NCBI RefSeq assembly: GCF_003688995.1
Contig: NZ_PENI01000011.1
Coordinates: forward strand, 1 to 64,000
Source of the DNA: Streptomyces shenzhenensis
GTDB lineage: Bacteria; Actinomycetota; Actinomycetes; Streptomycetales; Streptomycetaceae
Direction: 5' to 3'
Length of the DNA: 64,000 nucleotides
Positions 8,199 through 19,420 of the stretch are shown here, piece after piece. Position numbers and translations under genes: made by a program. The notes below the pieces were generated by a model. The model saw only the letters and a program-made list of their open reading frames with translations. It did not search any database and was not told where the DNA came from. The number at the start of each line of letters is the position of its first letter. Within the stretch, counting starts at the first letter, position 1.

Positions 8199-9907
8199 CG
8201 CACGACCTCCTCGGCAGCGTCGTCCCGCGCCACCAGGGCCCGGTAGCCGGGCTCGTCCGCGAGCAGCCGGCGGTGGCTGCCGGTGGCCGCGACCTTGCCG
8301 TCCACCAGGTAGTGCACGGTGTCCGCGCGGTCCAGCACCAGCGGGGAGGTCGTGGTCACCACCGTCGTACGGCCGGCGCGGGCGGCCCGCAGCCGGCGGG
8401 CGACCGTGGCCTCCGTGTGCGCGTCCAGCGCCGACGTCGGCTCCACCGCGAGCAGCACCTCCGGGTCCACCAGCAACGCCCGGACCAGCCGCACCCGCTG
8501 CCGCTGGCCGCCCGACAGGCTGCGGCCCTGCGCGGACACCGCCGAGTCCGGCCCGTCCGGCAGGCCCTGCACGATGTCGTCGGCGGCGGCCACGTGCAGC
8601 GCGCGCCCCAGCGCGGCGGCGTCGCACTCCCGGTGCCCGGCCACCACCTCCCGCAGCGTCCCCGCGAACAGGTCGGCCTCGTTGTCGGAGACCAGGATCC
8701 TGGCCCGCACCTCGGCCAGCGGGATCGCGTCGAGCCGTACCCCGCCCCAGGTGGCGGCGGACGGCGCGAACCGGCCGAGGCGGTCGACCACGGCCGCGGA
8801 GTCCGCGGGCCGGGCACCGGCCAGCGCGGTCAGCCGCCCCGGCGGCACCCGCACCCCCGACGCGGGATCGACCAGCGCGGCCGGCTCCGCCGGGCCGGGA
8901 CACGTCCCCTCGTCCGGCTCCGGGGCGAGCCGCAGCAGCGCCACGACCCGCCGCGCGGCCACCACGCCCCGGCTGAGCTGGTAGCCCATCTCCAGGAAGA
9001 AGGCCACCGGCCCGACCAGCACGGCGACATAGCCGTACACCGCCACCAACTCGCCGATGCTCAGCGCGCCCTCGGCGGTCATCCGGGCCGCGAGCCAGGT
9101 CACCACCGCCAGGAACAGGGTCGGCAGGCCCACCCCGAGCGCCTGCACCCAGCTGGCCACCGCACCCACCCGGTAGCCCTGCGCCCGCAGCCGCCGTGCG
9201 TCACGCCGGAACGCGTCCGCGAACAGCCCCTTGCCGCCGAGACCGTTGAGGACGCGCAGCCCGCCCGCCAGATCGCCGATGCGCGCGGTCAGCACGCCCT
9301 GCCGCTCCCGGTACTCGGTCTCCGCCGCCTGCAACCGCACCGTCAAAGGACCCGCGACCAGCGCGATCACCGGCATCCCGAACAGCACGACCGCGGCCAG
9401 CAGCGGCGAGATCGACAGCAGCACCCCGGCCACCACGACATAGACCACCACGGCACCCACCCCGGGCCCGACGACGGTCAGCGACTCGGCGATCGTCCGC
9501 ACATCGCCGACACCGACCGTGACGATCTCCCCGGCCCCGGCCCGCCGCGGCAGCGCGGCCCCCAGCCGCACCGCGTGCCCGACCACCACCTTGACCGTGC
9601 GGAAGTTGGCGTCCATCCGCACCCGCGTCATCGTGCGGTGGCGCATGATGCTCAGCCACGAGTTGACCGCCCCGACCAGGAACAGCACCACGGTCCAGGC
9701 GGCCAGCGCGCCCAGGTCACCCGCCAGCAGCCCGTCGTCGACCGCACGGGCCATCAGATACGGCGCCGCCGCCATCAGCACCAGCCAGACACTGCCCAGC
9801 AGCGCCCCGGCCAGCGACCGGCCCGGCTGGCACCGCACCAGCCACCACAGGAACCGCCAGCCACCGCGCGTGTCGGGTGTCCCTGGATCCTCGTACGCGT
9901 CGATCAT
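8195..9907 (-). CDS. ABC exporter half-transporter, subunit with degenerate ATP site
   Basis: A 570-aa TMD-NBD protein. The membrane domain occupies about residues 25-320. In the NBD the Walker A region reads LAGARPADSAAVV and lacks both the glycine loop and the invariant Lys. The Walker B region is VLLAVEPTSALD, with Val in place of the Asp. The ABC signature LSGGQRQRVRL is canonical. Such a subunit cannot hydrolyse ATP alone and needs the downstream partner, whose gene it overlaps by 4 bp. The ATG at 9907 has GGGAG about 10 nt upstream. It is the first gene of a two-gene unit, 118 bp after the preceding exporter pair. Confidence 0.9.
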   Translation of the reverse strand: MIDAYEDPGTPDTRGGWRFLWWLVRCQPGRSLAGALLGSVWLVLMAAAPYLMARAVDDGLLAGDLGALAAWTVVLFLVGAVNSWLSIMRHRTMTRVRMDANFRTVKVVVGHAVRLGAALPRRAGAGEIVTVGVGDVRTIAESLTVVGPGVGAVVVYVVVAGVLLSISPLLAAVVLFGMPVIALVAGPLTVRLQAAETEYRERQGVLTARIGDLAGGLRVLNGLGGKGLFADAFRRDARRLRAQGYRVGAVASWVQALGVGLPTLFLAVVTWLAARMTAEGALSIGELVAVYGYVAVLVGPVAFFLEMGYQLSRGVVAARRVVALLRLAPEPDEGTCPGPAEPAALVDPASGVRVPPGRLTALAGARPADSAAVVDRLGRFAPSAATWGGVRLDAIPLAEVRARILVSDNEADLFAGTLREVVAGHRECDAAALGRALHVAAADDIVQGLPDGPDSAVSAQGRSLSGGQRQRVRLVRALLVDPEVLLAVEPTSALDAHTEATVARRLRAARAGRTTVVTTTSPLVLDRADTVHYLVDGKVAATGSHRRLLADEPGYRALVARDDAAEEVVR

Positions 9908-9935
9908 CCATGCTCCCGTCCCGTTCCGGTCTGCT

Positions 9936-10015
9936 GAGCGCTCCGCTGGAACTGCCGCGACGTGCCGTCGGCCGGCTGCGGCACCGTCGTGGCCGGCGGT
10001 GCCGTTCCCCAGGCC
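9936..10015 (+). repeat. Diverged copy of the long intergenic repeat
   Basis: Between the two exporter pairs lies a sequence starting GAGCGCTCCGCTGG, then GCGACGTGCCGTCGG, then GGCTGCGGCACCGTCGTGG, ending in GTTCCCCAGGCCCC. It matches, with substitutions, the element at 51655-51740 (reverse strand) and the one starting at 35355, including the 5' module AGCGCTCCGCTGG. The GTCGCGCAG core has decayed here. Confidence 0.65.
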
Positions 10016-10025
10016 CCGGTCCTGC

Positions 10026-11912
10026 TCAGGCCAGGCTGTCCCGCCAGGCCCGGTGCAGGTCCGCGAACCGGCCCGTCCCCGCGATCAGTTCGCCGGGGCC
10101 GCCGTCCTCGACGATCCGGCCGTGCTCCATGACCAGCACCCGGTCGGCGATCTCCACGGTCGACAGCCGGTGTGCGATCACCACGGCCGTACGGCCCCGC
10201 AGCACCGTCGACATGGCCCGCTGCACCGCCCGCTCCCCGGGCACGTCCAGCGAACTGGTCGCCTCGTCGAGGATCAGCACCGCCGGATCGGCGAGCAACG
10301 CCCGGGCGAAACCGACCAGTTGACGCTGACCGGCCGAGATACGGCCGCCCCGCTTGCGTACGTCCGTGTCGTATCCGTCCGGCAGCGCGTCGATGAACTC
10401 GTGCGCCCCGATCGCCTTCGCCGCCCGCTCGATCTCCTCGCGGGTGGCCTCCGGGCGGCCGATCGCGATGTTCTCGGCCACCGTGCCCGAGAACAGGAAC
10501 GCCTCCTGCGTCACCATCACCACCCCGCGGCGCAGTTCGGGCGCGGACAGCTCCCGCAGGTCCACGCCGTCGAGCAGGACCCGGCCGTCGGAGGGGTCGT
10601 AGAACCGGGCGAGCAGCTTGGCCAGCGTCGACTTGCCCGCGCCCGTCGAACCGACCACGGCGACCGTCTGACCGGCCGGGAGGGTGAGGTCGAAGCGGGG
10701 CAGCACCTCGCCGCCGGTGCGGTAGGCGAACCGGACGCCGTCGAAGACCACCTCGCGGCCGGGCCGGTCGGCGGTCGCCCGGGCCGGCAGCCGGCGGGGC
10801 GTGCCCGGCTCCGGCACCGACGGGGTCTGCGCCAGCAGGCCCGCGATCTTCTCCAGCGAGGCGGCGGCCGACTGGTAGGAGTTGAGGAACATGCCCAGCC
10901 GGTCGATGGGGTCGTACAGGCGGCGCAGATACAGCACCGCCGCCGCCAGCACCCCCAGCGCCAGCGAGCCGGACGCCACCCGGTAGGCGCCCCACAGCAC
11001 GATCACCGCGACCGCCGTGTTGGCTACCAGCCGGGAGCCGACGACATAGCGGGCCATCTCCAGCAGGGCGTCGCCGTTCGTCCGCTCGTGGCGCCGGTTG
11101 AGGACGCCGAACTCGGCGTCGTTCACGGCCTCCCGGCGGAAGGCGCGCACCGGCCGGATGCCGTTCATCGTCTCCACGAACTTCACGATCACCGCCGCGA
11201 TGGCCGTGGACCGGAGCTGGAACACCCGCCCCGCGCGCCGCTGGTAGAGCCGTACGAGCAGATACAGCGGCCCGAAGGAGGCCACCGCGACCGCGCCGAG
11301 GCCCAGGTCGAGCCAGAGCAGCAGCGCCGAGATGTAGACGAAGGACAGGATCACCGTGACGAGTTCCTGCAGCCCCTCGCTGAGCAGTTCGCGCAGCGAC
11401 TCGACGTCCGTGGTGGAGCGCGAGATGAGCCGGCCCGAGGTGTACCGCTCGTGGAAGTCGACGCTCAGCGCCTGCGCGTGCCGGAAGATGCGGCCGCGCA
11501 GATCCAGCAGTACGTCCTGGTTGACGCGCGCGGCCGCCTCGATGAACGCGAACTGGAGGCCGCCGGAGAGCAGAGCGCACAGCAGATAGCCGACGGCGAC
11601 CGCGATCAGCGGGCCGTGGTCGTCCCGACGGATCGCCGGTACGGCGCTGTCGATGGCGTACGCCACCAGCAGCGGACCGGCCTGCACGGCGGCCTGCTGG
11701 AACAGCAGCAGCAGCGTCGTGACGGCGACGCGGGCCTTCAGCGGGGCGAGCAGCGAGCGCAGCAGGGCGGACGTGGCACCGGGCGGCGTGGGCAGCACGT
11801 CCCGGTCGAAGGGGTCCCCGGAGTCCAGCGGCCGGAGCGGAGCGTCCCCCGCGTCCGGCCGGGACCCGGAGCCGGCGGCGGGCGGGGGCGCCGACGAGGC
11901 GGGAGCGGTCAT
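10026..11912 (-). CDS. ABC exporter half-transporter (second pair), catalytic subunit
   Basis: A 628-aa TMD-NBD protein. A proline-rich cytoplasmic leader of about 60 residues precedes six predicted helices. NBD motifs are Walker A GSTGAGKST, signature ISAGQRQLVGFARAL (slightly off the LSGGQ consensus) and Walker B VLILDEATSSLD with catalytic Glu, followed by the switch His in VIAHRLS. The ATG at 11912 overlaps the TGA of the upstream subunit (ATGA). Together with 11909-13759 it should form a heterodimeric exporter of the TM287/288 type. The substrate is unknown. Confidence 0.9.
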   Translation of the reverse strand: MTAPASSAPPPAAGSGSRPDAGDAPLRPLDSGDPFDRDVLPTPPGATSALLRSLLAPLKARVAVTTLLLLFQQAAVQAGPLLVAYAIDSAVPAIRRDDHGPLIAVAVGYLLCALLSGGLQFAFIEAAARVNQDVLLDLRGRIFRHAQALSVDFHERYTSGRLISRSTTDVESLRELLSEGLQELVTVILSFVYISALLLWLDLGLGAVAVASFGPLYLLVRLYQRRAGRVFQLRSTAIAAVIVKFVETMNGIRPVRAFRREAVNDAEFGVLNRRHERTNGDALLEMARYVVGSRLVANTAVAVIVLWGAYRVASGSLALGVLAAAVLYLRRLYDPIDRLGMFLNSYQSAAASLEKIAGLLAQTPSVPEPGTPRRLPARATADRPGREVVFDGVRFAYRTGGEVLPRFDLTLPAGQTVAVVGSTGAGKSTLAKLLARFYDPSDGRVLLDGVDLRELSAPELRRGVVMVTQEAFLFSGTVAENIAIGRPEATREEIERAAKAIGAHEFIDALPDGYDTDVRKRGGRISAGQRQLVGFARALLADPAVLILDEATSSLDVPGERAVQRAMSTVLRGRTAVVIAHRLSTVEIADRVLVMEHGRIVEDGGPGELIAGTGRFADLHRAWRDSLA

Positions 11913-13759
11913 CGTGCGTCCTCCACTTCCCCGGCCGGCGCACCGGCGGCCCGCGGCTCGCCGGCGCGCTCGTCCCCGGGCTGTTCGCCGGACATCAGGT
12001 GGGCGTACTCCGGGTTGGTGCGGAGCAGTTCGTGGTGGGTGCCGACCGCGGCGATGCGGCCCTGGGAGAGCAGGGCGACGCGGTCGGCGAGCAGCACCGT
12101 CGAGGGGCGGTGGGCCACGATGAGCGCGGTGGTGTCCGCGAGGACCCGGCGCAGCGCGGCCTCCACGGCGGCCTCGGTGTGCACGTCGAGGGCGGACAGC
12201 GGGTCGTCCAGCACGAGGAAGCGCGGCCGGCCCACCACCGCCCGGGCGAGCGCGATCCGCTGCCGCTGCCCGCCGGACAGGCTCAGCCCCTGCTCGCCGA
12301 CCTGGGTGTCCGTGCCCTGCGGCAGGGTGTGCGCGAACTCGGCCTGCGCGACGGACAGCGCCCGCTCCAGGTCCGCGCGGCCGGCGTTCCCGTCGCCGCC
12401 CATGAGCACGTTCTCGCCGACGGACACGGAGAACAGCGTCGGTTCCTCGAACGCCACGGCCACCTGCGTGCGCAGTTCCGCGCGGGACAGGGCGGTGATG
12501 TCGTGCCCGTCCAGCGTGATCCGCCCGGCGGTGACCTCGTGCAGCCGGGGGACGAGCGCCGTGAGGGTGGTCTTCCCGCTGCCGGTCGCCCCGACCAGGG
12601 CCATGGACTCGCCGGGGCGGATGTGCAGGTCGATGTCGTCGAGGGTGGGCGGGGAACCGGGCGGGGCGTCGGGATAGCGGAACCGGACGCCGTGGAAGCG
12701 GAGTCCGCCGTCGGCCGGCCCCGGCTTCCGGACCGGTCCGCCGGCCGCACCCGGCTCCTCCACGTGCGCGTCCCGCACCTCGAAGTACCGTTCCGTCGCC
12801 GTCGCCGCCTCCTGCGTCATCGCGAGCAGGAACCCGATCGAGTCCACCGGCCAGCGCAGCGCGAGCGCCGTGCTCAGAAAGGCGACCAGCGTCCCCGCGG
12901 ACAGCTGCCCGTCCGCCACCCGTACGGCCCCCAGCACCAGCGCCGCCCCGATCGCGGCCTCCGGCAGCGTCACGATGACCGCCCAGATCGACGCCAGCAG
13001 CCGTGCTTTGCGCAGCTCCGTGCCGCGCAGCGTCCCCGACAGCTCCCGGAACGCCCGCGCCTGACTGCGGTGCCGGCCGAACCCCTTGATGATGCGGATG
13101 CCGAGCACGCTCTCCTCGACGACCGTCGTCAGATCGCCGACCTGGTCCTGGGCGAGCCGCGCCACATGGGCGTAGCGCCGTTCGAAGACCAGGCAGGTCC
13201 ACATCAGGGGCACCGCGGGCCCGAGGACGATCAGCCCAAGCAGCCAGTCCTGGGACACCATGATCGCCATGCCGACCAGGATGGTCACGCCGTTGACCAG
13301 CAGGAACGTCAACGGGAAGGCGAGGAACATACGCAGCAGCATCAGGTCGGTGGTGCCCCGGGAGAGCAACTGGCCCGAGGCCCAGCGGTCGTGGAAGGCC
13401 ACCGGCAGCCGTTGCAGATGCCCGTACAGCTCCGCCCGCAGCTCCGCCTCGACATGTGACAGCGGCCGGGCCACCAGCCATCGCCGCAGCCCGAACAGGC
13501 CCGCCTCCGCGATCCCGAGCAGCAGCAGATACAGCGCGCCCAGCCACACGCCCGCCGGATCCCGGTCGGCTACCGGCCCGTCCACCATCCACTTCAGGAC
13601 CAGCGGGATCACCAGGCTCAGGCAGGAGGCGACCACCGCGACGAACGCGGCGGTGAACAGCCGCACCCGCACTGGGCGTACGAACGGCCACAGCCGCAGC
13701 AGGGTGCGCACGGCGGAACGGTCAGGACGGTCCTCGGTGGTTGCACGTGTCGTGGGCAT
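11909..13759 (-). CDS. ABC exporter half-transporter (second pair), degenerate subunit
   Basis: A 616-aa TMD-NBD protein that heads the second exporter pair. The membrane domain spans about residues 30-310. Walker A GATGSGKTT and signature LSGGQRQRIALARA are canonical, but Walker B is FLVLDDPLSALD: the catalytic Glu is Asp, the hallmark of the degenerate site of heterodimeric exporters. The switch His is kept in IVAHRPS. The start is the ATG at 13759. In-frame starts further upstream run through a repeat region and are rejected. The 3' end overlaps the next gene by 4 bp. All four exporter genes read the same way, probably as two coupled pairs. Confidence 0.9.
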   Translation of the reverse strand: MPTTRATTEDRPDRSAVRTLLRLWPFVRPVRVRLFTAAFVAVVASCLSLVIPLVLKWMVDGPVADRDPAGVWLGALYLLLLGIAEAGLFGLRRWLVARPLSHVEAELRAELYGHLQRLPVAFHDRWASGQLLSRGTTDLMLLRMFLAFPLTFLLVNGVTILVGMAIMVSQDWLLGLIVLGPAVPLMWTCLVFERRYAHVARLAQDQVGDLTTVVEESVLGIRIIKGFGRHRSQARAFRELSGTLRGTELRKARLLASIWAVIVTLPEAAIGAALVLGAVRVADGQLSAGTLVAFLSTALALRWPVDSIGFLLAMTQEAATATERYFEVRDAHVEEPGAAGGPVRKPGPADGGLRFHGVRFRYPDAPPGSPPTLDDIDLHIRPGESMALVGATGSGKTTLTALVPRLHEVTAGRITLDGHDITALSRAELRTQVAVAFEEPTLFSVSVGENVLMGGDGNAGRADLERALSVAQAEFAHTLPQGTDTQVGEQGLSLSGGQRQRIALARAVVGRPRFLVLDDPLSALDVHTEAAVEAALRRVLADTTALIVAHRPSTVLLADRVALLSQGRIAAVGTHHELLRTNPEYAHLMSGEQPGDERAGEPRAAGAPAGEVEDAR

Positions 13760-13934
13760 CACACGGAGCCTACGGACCGGCACCGACACCGCCCACCGAG
13801 TTTCGGCCGGACTCCCCTCCCCAATTAGCCCTACGACCAGCGAATACGCACCCCACAGCACCCAGCAGCACACAGGGTCGCACGGAAGCGCCCCCGGGTC
13901 GCACACAGCACCCCACACGCCAACGCCCCGCACG

Positions 13935-14130
13935 CCAGCGCCCCAAAGGGGCGCGGGGAACTGCGCGACAAGCCACAATGGCGCCGCAGTCGAACACCGA
14001 TGCAGCACGCCCGGTTCGTATGTCAGCGCCCCGCACGGCAGCGCCCCATAGGGGCGCGGGGCTGTATCGATATGCGGCTCCGCCGCGCGGGCGCGACAAG
14101 CCACAACGGTGCCGCAGCCGAACACAGGCG
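13935..14130 (-). repeat. Two intergenic repeat copies, one of a longer variant
   Basis: The 428-bp gap between glgX and the exporter genes holds the repeat family in the opposite orientation to that at 3.5 kb. Copy one (about 13941-13977) reads GGGGCGCGGGGAACTGCGCG then ACAAGCCACAA. Copy two (about 14049-14108) begins with the same GGGGCGCGGGG but carries a longer centre (CTGTATCGATATGCGGCTCC) before GCGACAAGCCACAACGG. Shorter GCGCCGCAG units follow to about 14160. Open frames here are repeat artefacts. Confidence 0.75.
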
Positions 14131-14187
14131 CAGCCACAACGGCGCCGCAGACGAACGCCCACGCAACGCACGCCCAACCAGCGGAGC

Positions 14188-16443
<2,256 letters not shown>

Positions 16444-16677
16444 CCTGTCGGCCCCTCTGCGTCGGCTCGTCCGCCCACGGGGCGCACCCGGCCCGTGCCA
16501 TGCGCCGGGGCGCGCCGGACCCTCGGGTCCACGGCGCGCCCGCCCGTATGACACGGCGCGCCCGCGACGGCTCGCGCGGGCGCGGCGGCTCCCCATCTCG
16601 TCGTCCTCCCCACTGTTCTGCCCAGAGCGTGCGTCGCACTCACGTTTCCCCAGGGCGGGGCCGTCGTTGAGTCACGC

Positions 16678-17910
16678 GTGAGGCATCCACATGGGCGCGC
16701 ACGGCGCGCGACGGCCGCACTGGCCGCGGTGTTGACATGGACAGGGCTGCTGGCGGGCGCCGCCGGCTGCACCTCGGACGGCGCGGACGACCTCGGCATC
16801 GACCGGGTGTTCGGCAAGCCACAGACCCCCGAAGAGGCCATCCGCGTCTCCCCGGACGACGGCGGCAAGAACGTGCGCCCCGGCGAACGGCTACGGGTAC
16901 GGGTGACGAGCGGACGCCTGGAGTCCGTGCGGGTGGTCAAGCACCAGGACGCCCAGGACACCCAGGTCGCCGGGCGCATCATCGGCGACGGCATGGTCTG
17001 GGAGCCGGACGAACGGGCGCTCGCGCTCGCCGCCAAGTACACGGTGGACGTCGTGGCCCTGGACGGGCACGGGCGCCGCTCGGCCCGGCACACCGAGTTC
17101 ACCACCCAGGTCCCGGCGGAGCGGTTCATCGCGTACGTCACCCCGGAGAACCGCTCCACCGTGGGCACCGGGATGATCGTCTCGCTGAGTTTCAACCGGG
17201 AGATCGCCGACCGCGCCGCCGTCGAACGCGCCGTCCGCGTCACGGCGAAGCCCGCCGTCGAGATCCGCCCGCACTGGTTCGGCAAGAACCGGCTCGACTT
17301 CCGCCCCGAGAAGTACTGGAAGCCCGGCACCAAGGTCAGCGTCGATCTGGCGCTGCGCGACGTCCAAGGGGCGCGCGGCGTCTACGGACTGCAGCGCAAG
17401 ACGGTCGAGTTCACCGTCGGCCGCAGCCAGATCTCGCTGGTCGACGCGACGGCGCACACCATGCAGGTACGGCGCGACGGCAAACTGCTGTCCACGGTGC
17501 CGATCACGGCAGGGGCCCCGGGGAAGACCACGTACAACGGGAAGATGGTGGTCATGGAGATGTACGAGGTCACCCGCATGAACGGCGATACGGTCGGCTT
17601 CGGTGGCGAGTACGACATCCCTGACGTCCCGCACGCCATGAGGCTCACCGAATCCGGGACCTTTGTGCACGGCAACTACTGGTCTCCGGAAGCCCCCGGG
17701 GTGGTCAACGTCAGCCACGGCTGCGTGGGGCTGAGCGATGTCCAGGGCGTCAGTTCGAGCACGCCCGCGGGCTGGTTCTTCGACCGCAGCCTCATCGGTG
17801 ACGTCGTCGAGGTGGTCAACAGCGACGACAAGACGGTCGCTCCCGACAACGGCCTCGGCGGATGGAACATGCGGTGGAAGGAGTGGAAGGCGGGCGGCGC
17901 GGTCAAATAA
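16678..17910 (+). CDS. L,D-transpeptidase lipoprotein (YkuD), copy 1
   Basis: A 410-aa extracytoplasmic enzyme expected to make 3-3 peptidoglycan cross-links. The signal peptide ends in a lipobox-like LAGAAGC with lipidated Cys31. Two Ig-like domains follow (about residues 50-150 and 150-255; FIAYVTPENRSTVGTGM marks the second), then the YkuD catalytic domain (about 255-380). The active-site pattern is intact: HGNYW with the catalytic His, and SHGCVGL with the catalytic Cys. The GTG start at 16678 gives the signal peptide directly. It is followed by a close paralogue in the same direction, pointing to local duplication. Confidence 0.93.
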   Translation: MRHPHGRARRATAALAAVLTWTGLLAGAAGCTSDGADDLGIDRVFGKPQTPEEAIRVSPDDGGKNVRPGERLRVRVTSGRLESVRVVKHQDAQDTQVAGRIIGDGMVWEPDERALALAAKYTVDVVALDGHGRRSARHTEFTTQVPAERFIAYVTPENRSTVGTGMIVSLSFNREIADRAAVERAVRVTAKPAVEIRPHWFGKNRLDFRPEKYWKPGTKVSVDLALRDVQGARGVYGLQRKTVEFTVGRSQISLVDATAHTMQVRRDGKLLSTVPITAGAPGKTTYNGKMVVMEMYEVTRMNGDTVGFGGEYDIPDVPHAMRLTESGTFVHGNYWSPEAPGVVNVSHGCVGLSDVQGVSSSTPAGWFFDRSLIGDVVEVVNSDDKTVAPDNGLGGWNMRWKEWKAGGAVK

Positions 17911-17977
17911 CAGGGTGGGGAGACCGGTTGGGGCGGCCGACGAGGTGGCCGCCCCCGGCGGAAGTTGCGACGGAACG

Positions 17978-18007
17978 GTGACCTTTGCCTGACACGTAGC
18001 TCAAAAT
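17978..18007 (+). promoter_or_regulatory. Candidate promoter for the second L,D-transpeptidase
   Basis: GTGACC (17978-17983) and CAAAAT (18002-18007) are spaced by 18 bp in an AT-richer patch and each match four of six bases of the housekeeping consensus. A GGAAC at 17972 could instead be an ECF-type -35. The TTG start used here is about 75 bp downstream. Confidence 0.3.
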
Positions 18008-18086
18008 CCTGCGGTTACTATGCGCCAGAGTGCGCGGGGACGTACCGGGGCGGGGGCCCGACCAGGGCCCGGCGAGGGGAGCAGAG

Positions 18087-19355
18087 TTGAACGTGCGGCC
18101 GATATCGGGGGCGTCGGTTGACGCGGGGCGGCGGACGGATCCGGAGGGCGGTGGACGGAGGCGGCACGGGCTGCCGGCGCTCATAGCCGGCGTCCTGCTC
18201 ATGGCCGTCACCGCGTGCGGCGGTGGAGGGGCGGACTCCGGGTCCGGCTCCCAGGACGGCAAGGGCAAGGACTCCTCGACACAGCAGAGCAAGCAGTCGC
18301 AGGCCGTCGTCACCATCGCCCCCGAGGACGGCGCCAAGTCGGTCGGCACGAGCGGGGCGCTGAAGGTCGCCGCGGCCAAGGGCAGGCTGACCGAGGTGGT
18401 CGTCAAGGACGCCAAGGGCAGGACGGTCGACGGCACGCTCACCGGTGGGGGCACCGGTTGGCAGCCCGCCACCCATCTGGCCGCCGCCACCAAGTACACG
18501 GTGCACGCGGTCGCCAAGGACGCCGAGGGCCGCGAGGCCGCCGAGGACTCCAGCTTCACCACGCTGACACCGCGGAACACCTTCGTCGGCTACTTCACTC
18601 CCGAGGACGGCTCCACGGTCGGCGTCGGAATGCCGTTCTCGCTCCGCTTCACCCGTGGCATCACCCACCCCGGGGACGTCGAGAAGGCCGTCAGCATCAC
18701 GACCGAGCCGGCCGTCGCCGTCGAGGGCCACTGGTTCGGCAACGACCGCCTGGACTTCCGTCCCGAGAAGTACTGGAAGGCGGGCACGAAGGTCACCGTC
18801 CGGCTCAACCTCGACGGCGTCGAGGGCCGGCCGGGCGTCTACGGCAAGCAGGCCAAGACCGTGAAGTTCACCATCGGCCGCAACCAGGTCTCCGTGGTGG
18901 ACGCCAGGAAGCACACGATGAAGGTCACCCAGGACGGCAAGGTCGTCAGGACCATCCCGGTCACCACCGGCAAGCCCGGCTACGACACCTGGAACGGGCA
19001 GATGGTCATGAGCGAGAAGCTCACGGTGACCCGGATGAACGGCGAGACCGTCGGCTACGGCGGTGAGTACGACATCAAGGACGTGCCGCACGCCATCCGC
19101 CTGACCACCTCGGGCACCTTCATCCACGGCAACTACTGGGGCGGCGGCGCCTTCGGCAACTACAACGCCAGCCACGGCTGTGTGGGCCTGCGCGATGTGC
19201 GCGGCGGCGGGGACGGGAGCGCCCCGGCGGCGTGGTTCTTCAACCACTCGATGATCGGCGACGTGGTGGTCGTGAAGAACTCCGACGACCGCACGGTGGC
19301 CCCGGACAACGGGCTCAACGGCTGGAACATGACCTGGAAACAGTGGACGGCATAA
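18087..19355 (+). CDS. L,D-transpeptidase lipoprotein (YkuD), copy 2
   Basis: A 422-aa paralogue of the preceding gene with the same architecture: lipobox LLMAVTAC (Cys44), a Gly/Ser/Lys-rich linker, two Ig-like domains and a YkuD domain. Catalytic residues are present in HGNYWGGG and SHGCVGLRDV. The TTG at 18087 is favoured because GGGGAG lies about 6 nt upstream; a GTG at 18093 or at 18030 is possible. Both paralogues end in a conserved TVAPDNGLxGWNM(T/R)WK(Q/E)W tail. It acts on cell-wall stem peptides outside the membrane. Confidence 0.9.
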   Translation: MNVRPISGASVDAGRRTDPEGGGRRRHGLPALIAGVLLMAVTACGGGGADSGSGSQDGKGKDSSTQQSKQSQAVVTIAPEDGAKSVGTSGALKVAAAKGRLTEVVVKDAKGRTVDGTLTGGGTGWQPATHLAAATKYTVHAVAKDAEGREAAEDSSFTTLTPRNTFVGYFTPEDGSTVGVGMPFSLRFTRGITHPGDVEKAVSITTEPAVAVEGHWFGNDRLDFRPEKYWKAGTKVTVRLNLDGVEGRPGVYGKQAKTVKFTIGRNQVSVVDARKHTMKVTQDGKVVRTIPVTTGKPGYDTWNGQMVMSEKLTVTRMNGETVGYGGEYDIKDVPHAIRLTTSGTFIHGNYWGGGAFGNYNASHGCVGLRDVRGGGDGSAPAAWFFNHSMIGDVVVVKNSDDRTVAPDNGLNGWNMTWKQWTA

Positions 19356-19420
19356 CACCGAACCCCCTGCCGGCGGCTCCGTGGGTCTGCACGGTGACGC
19401 GGAGTTCCCGTTTCCGCCGA

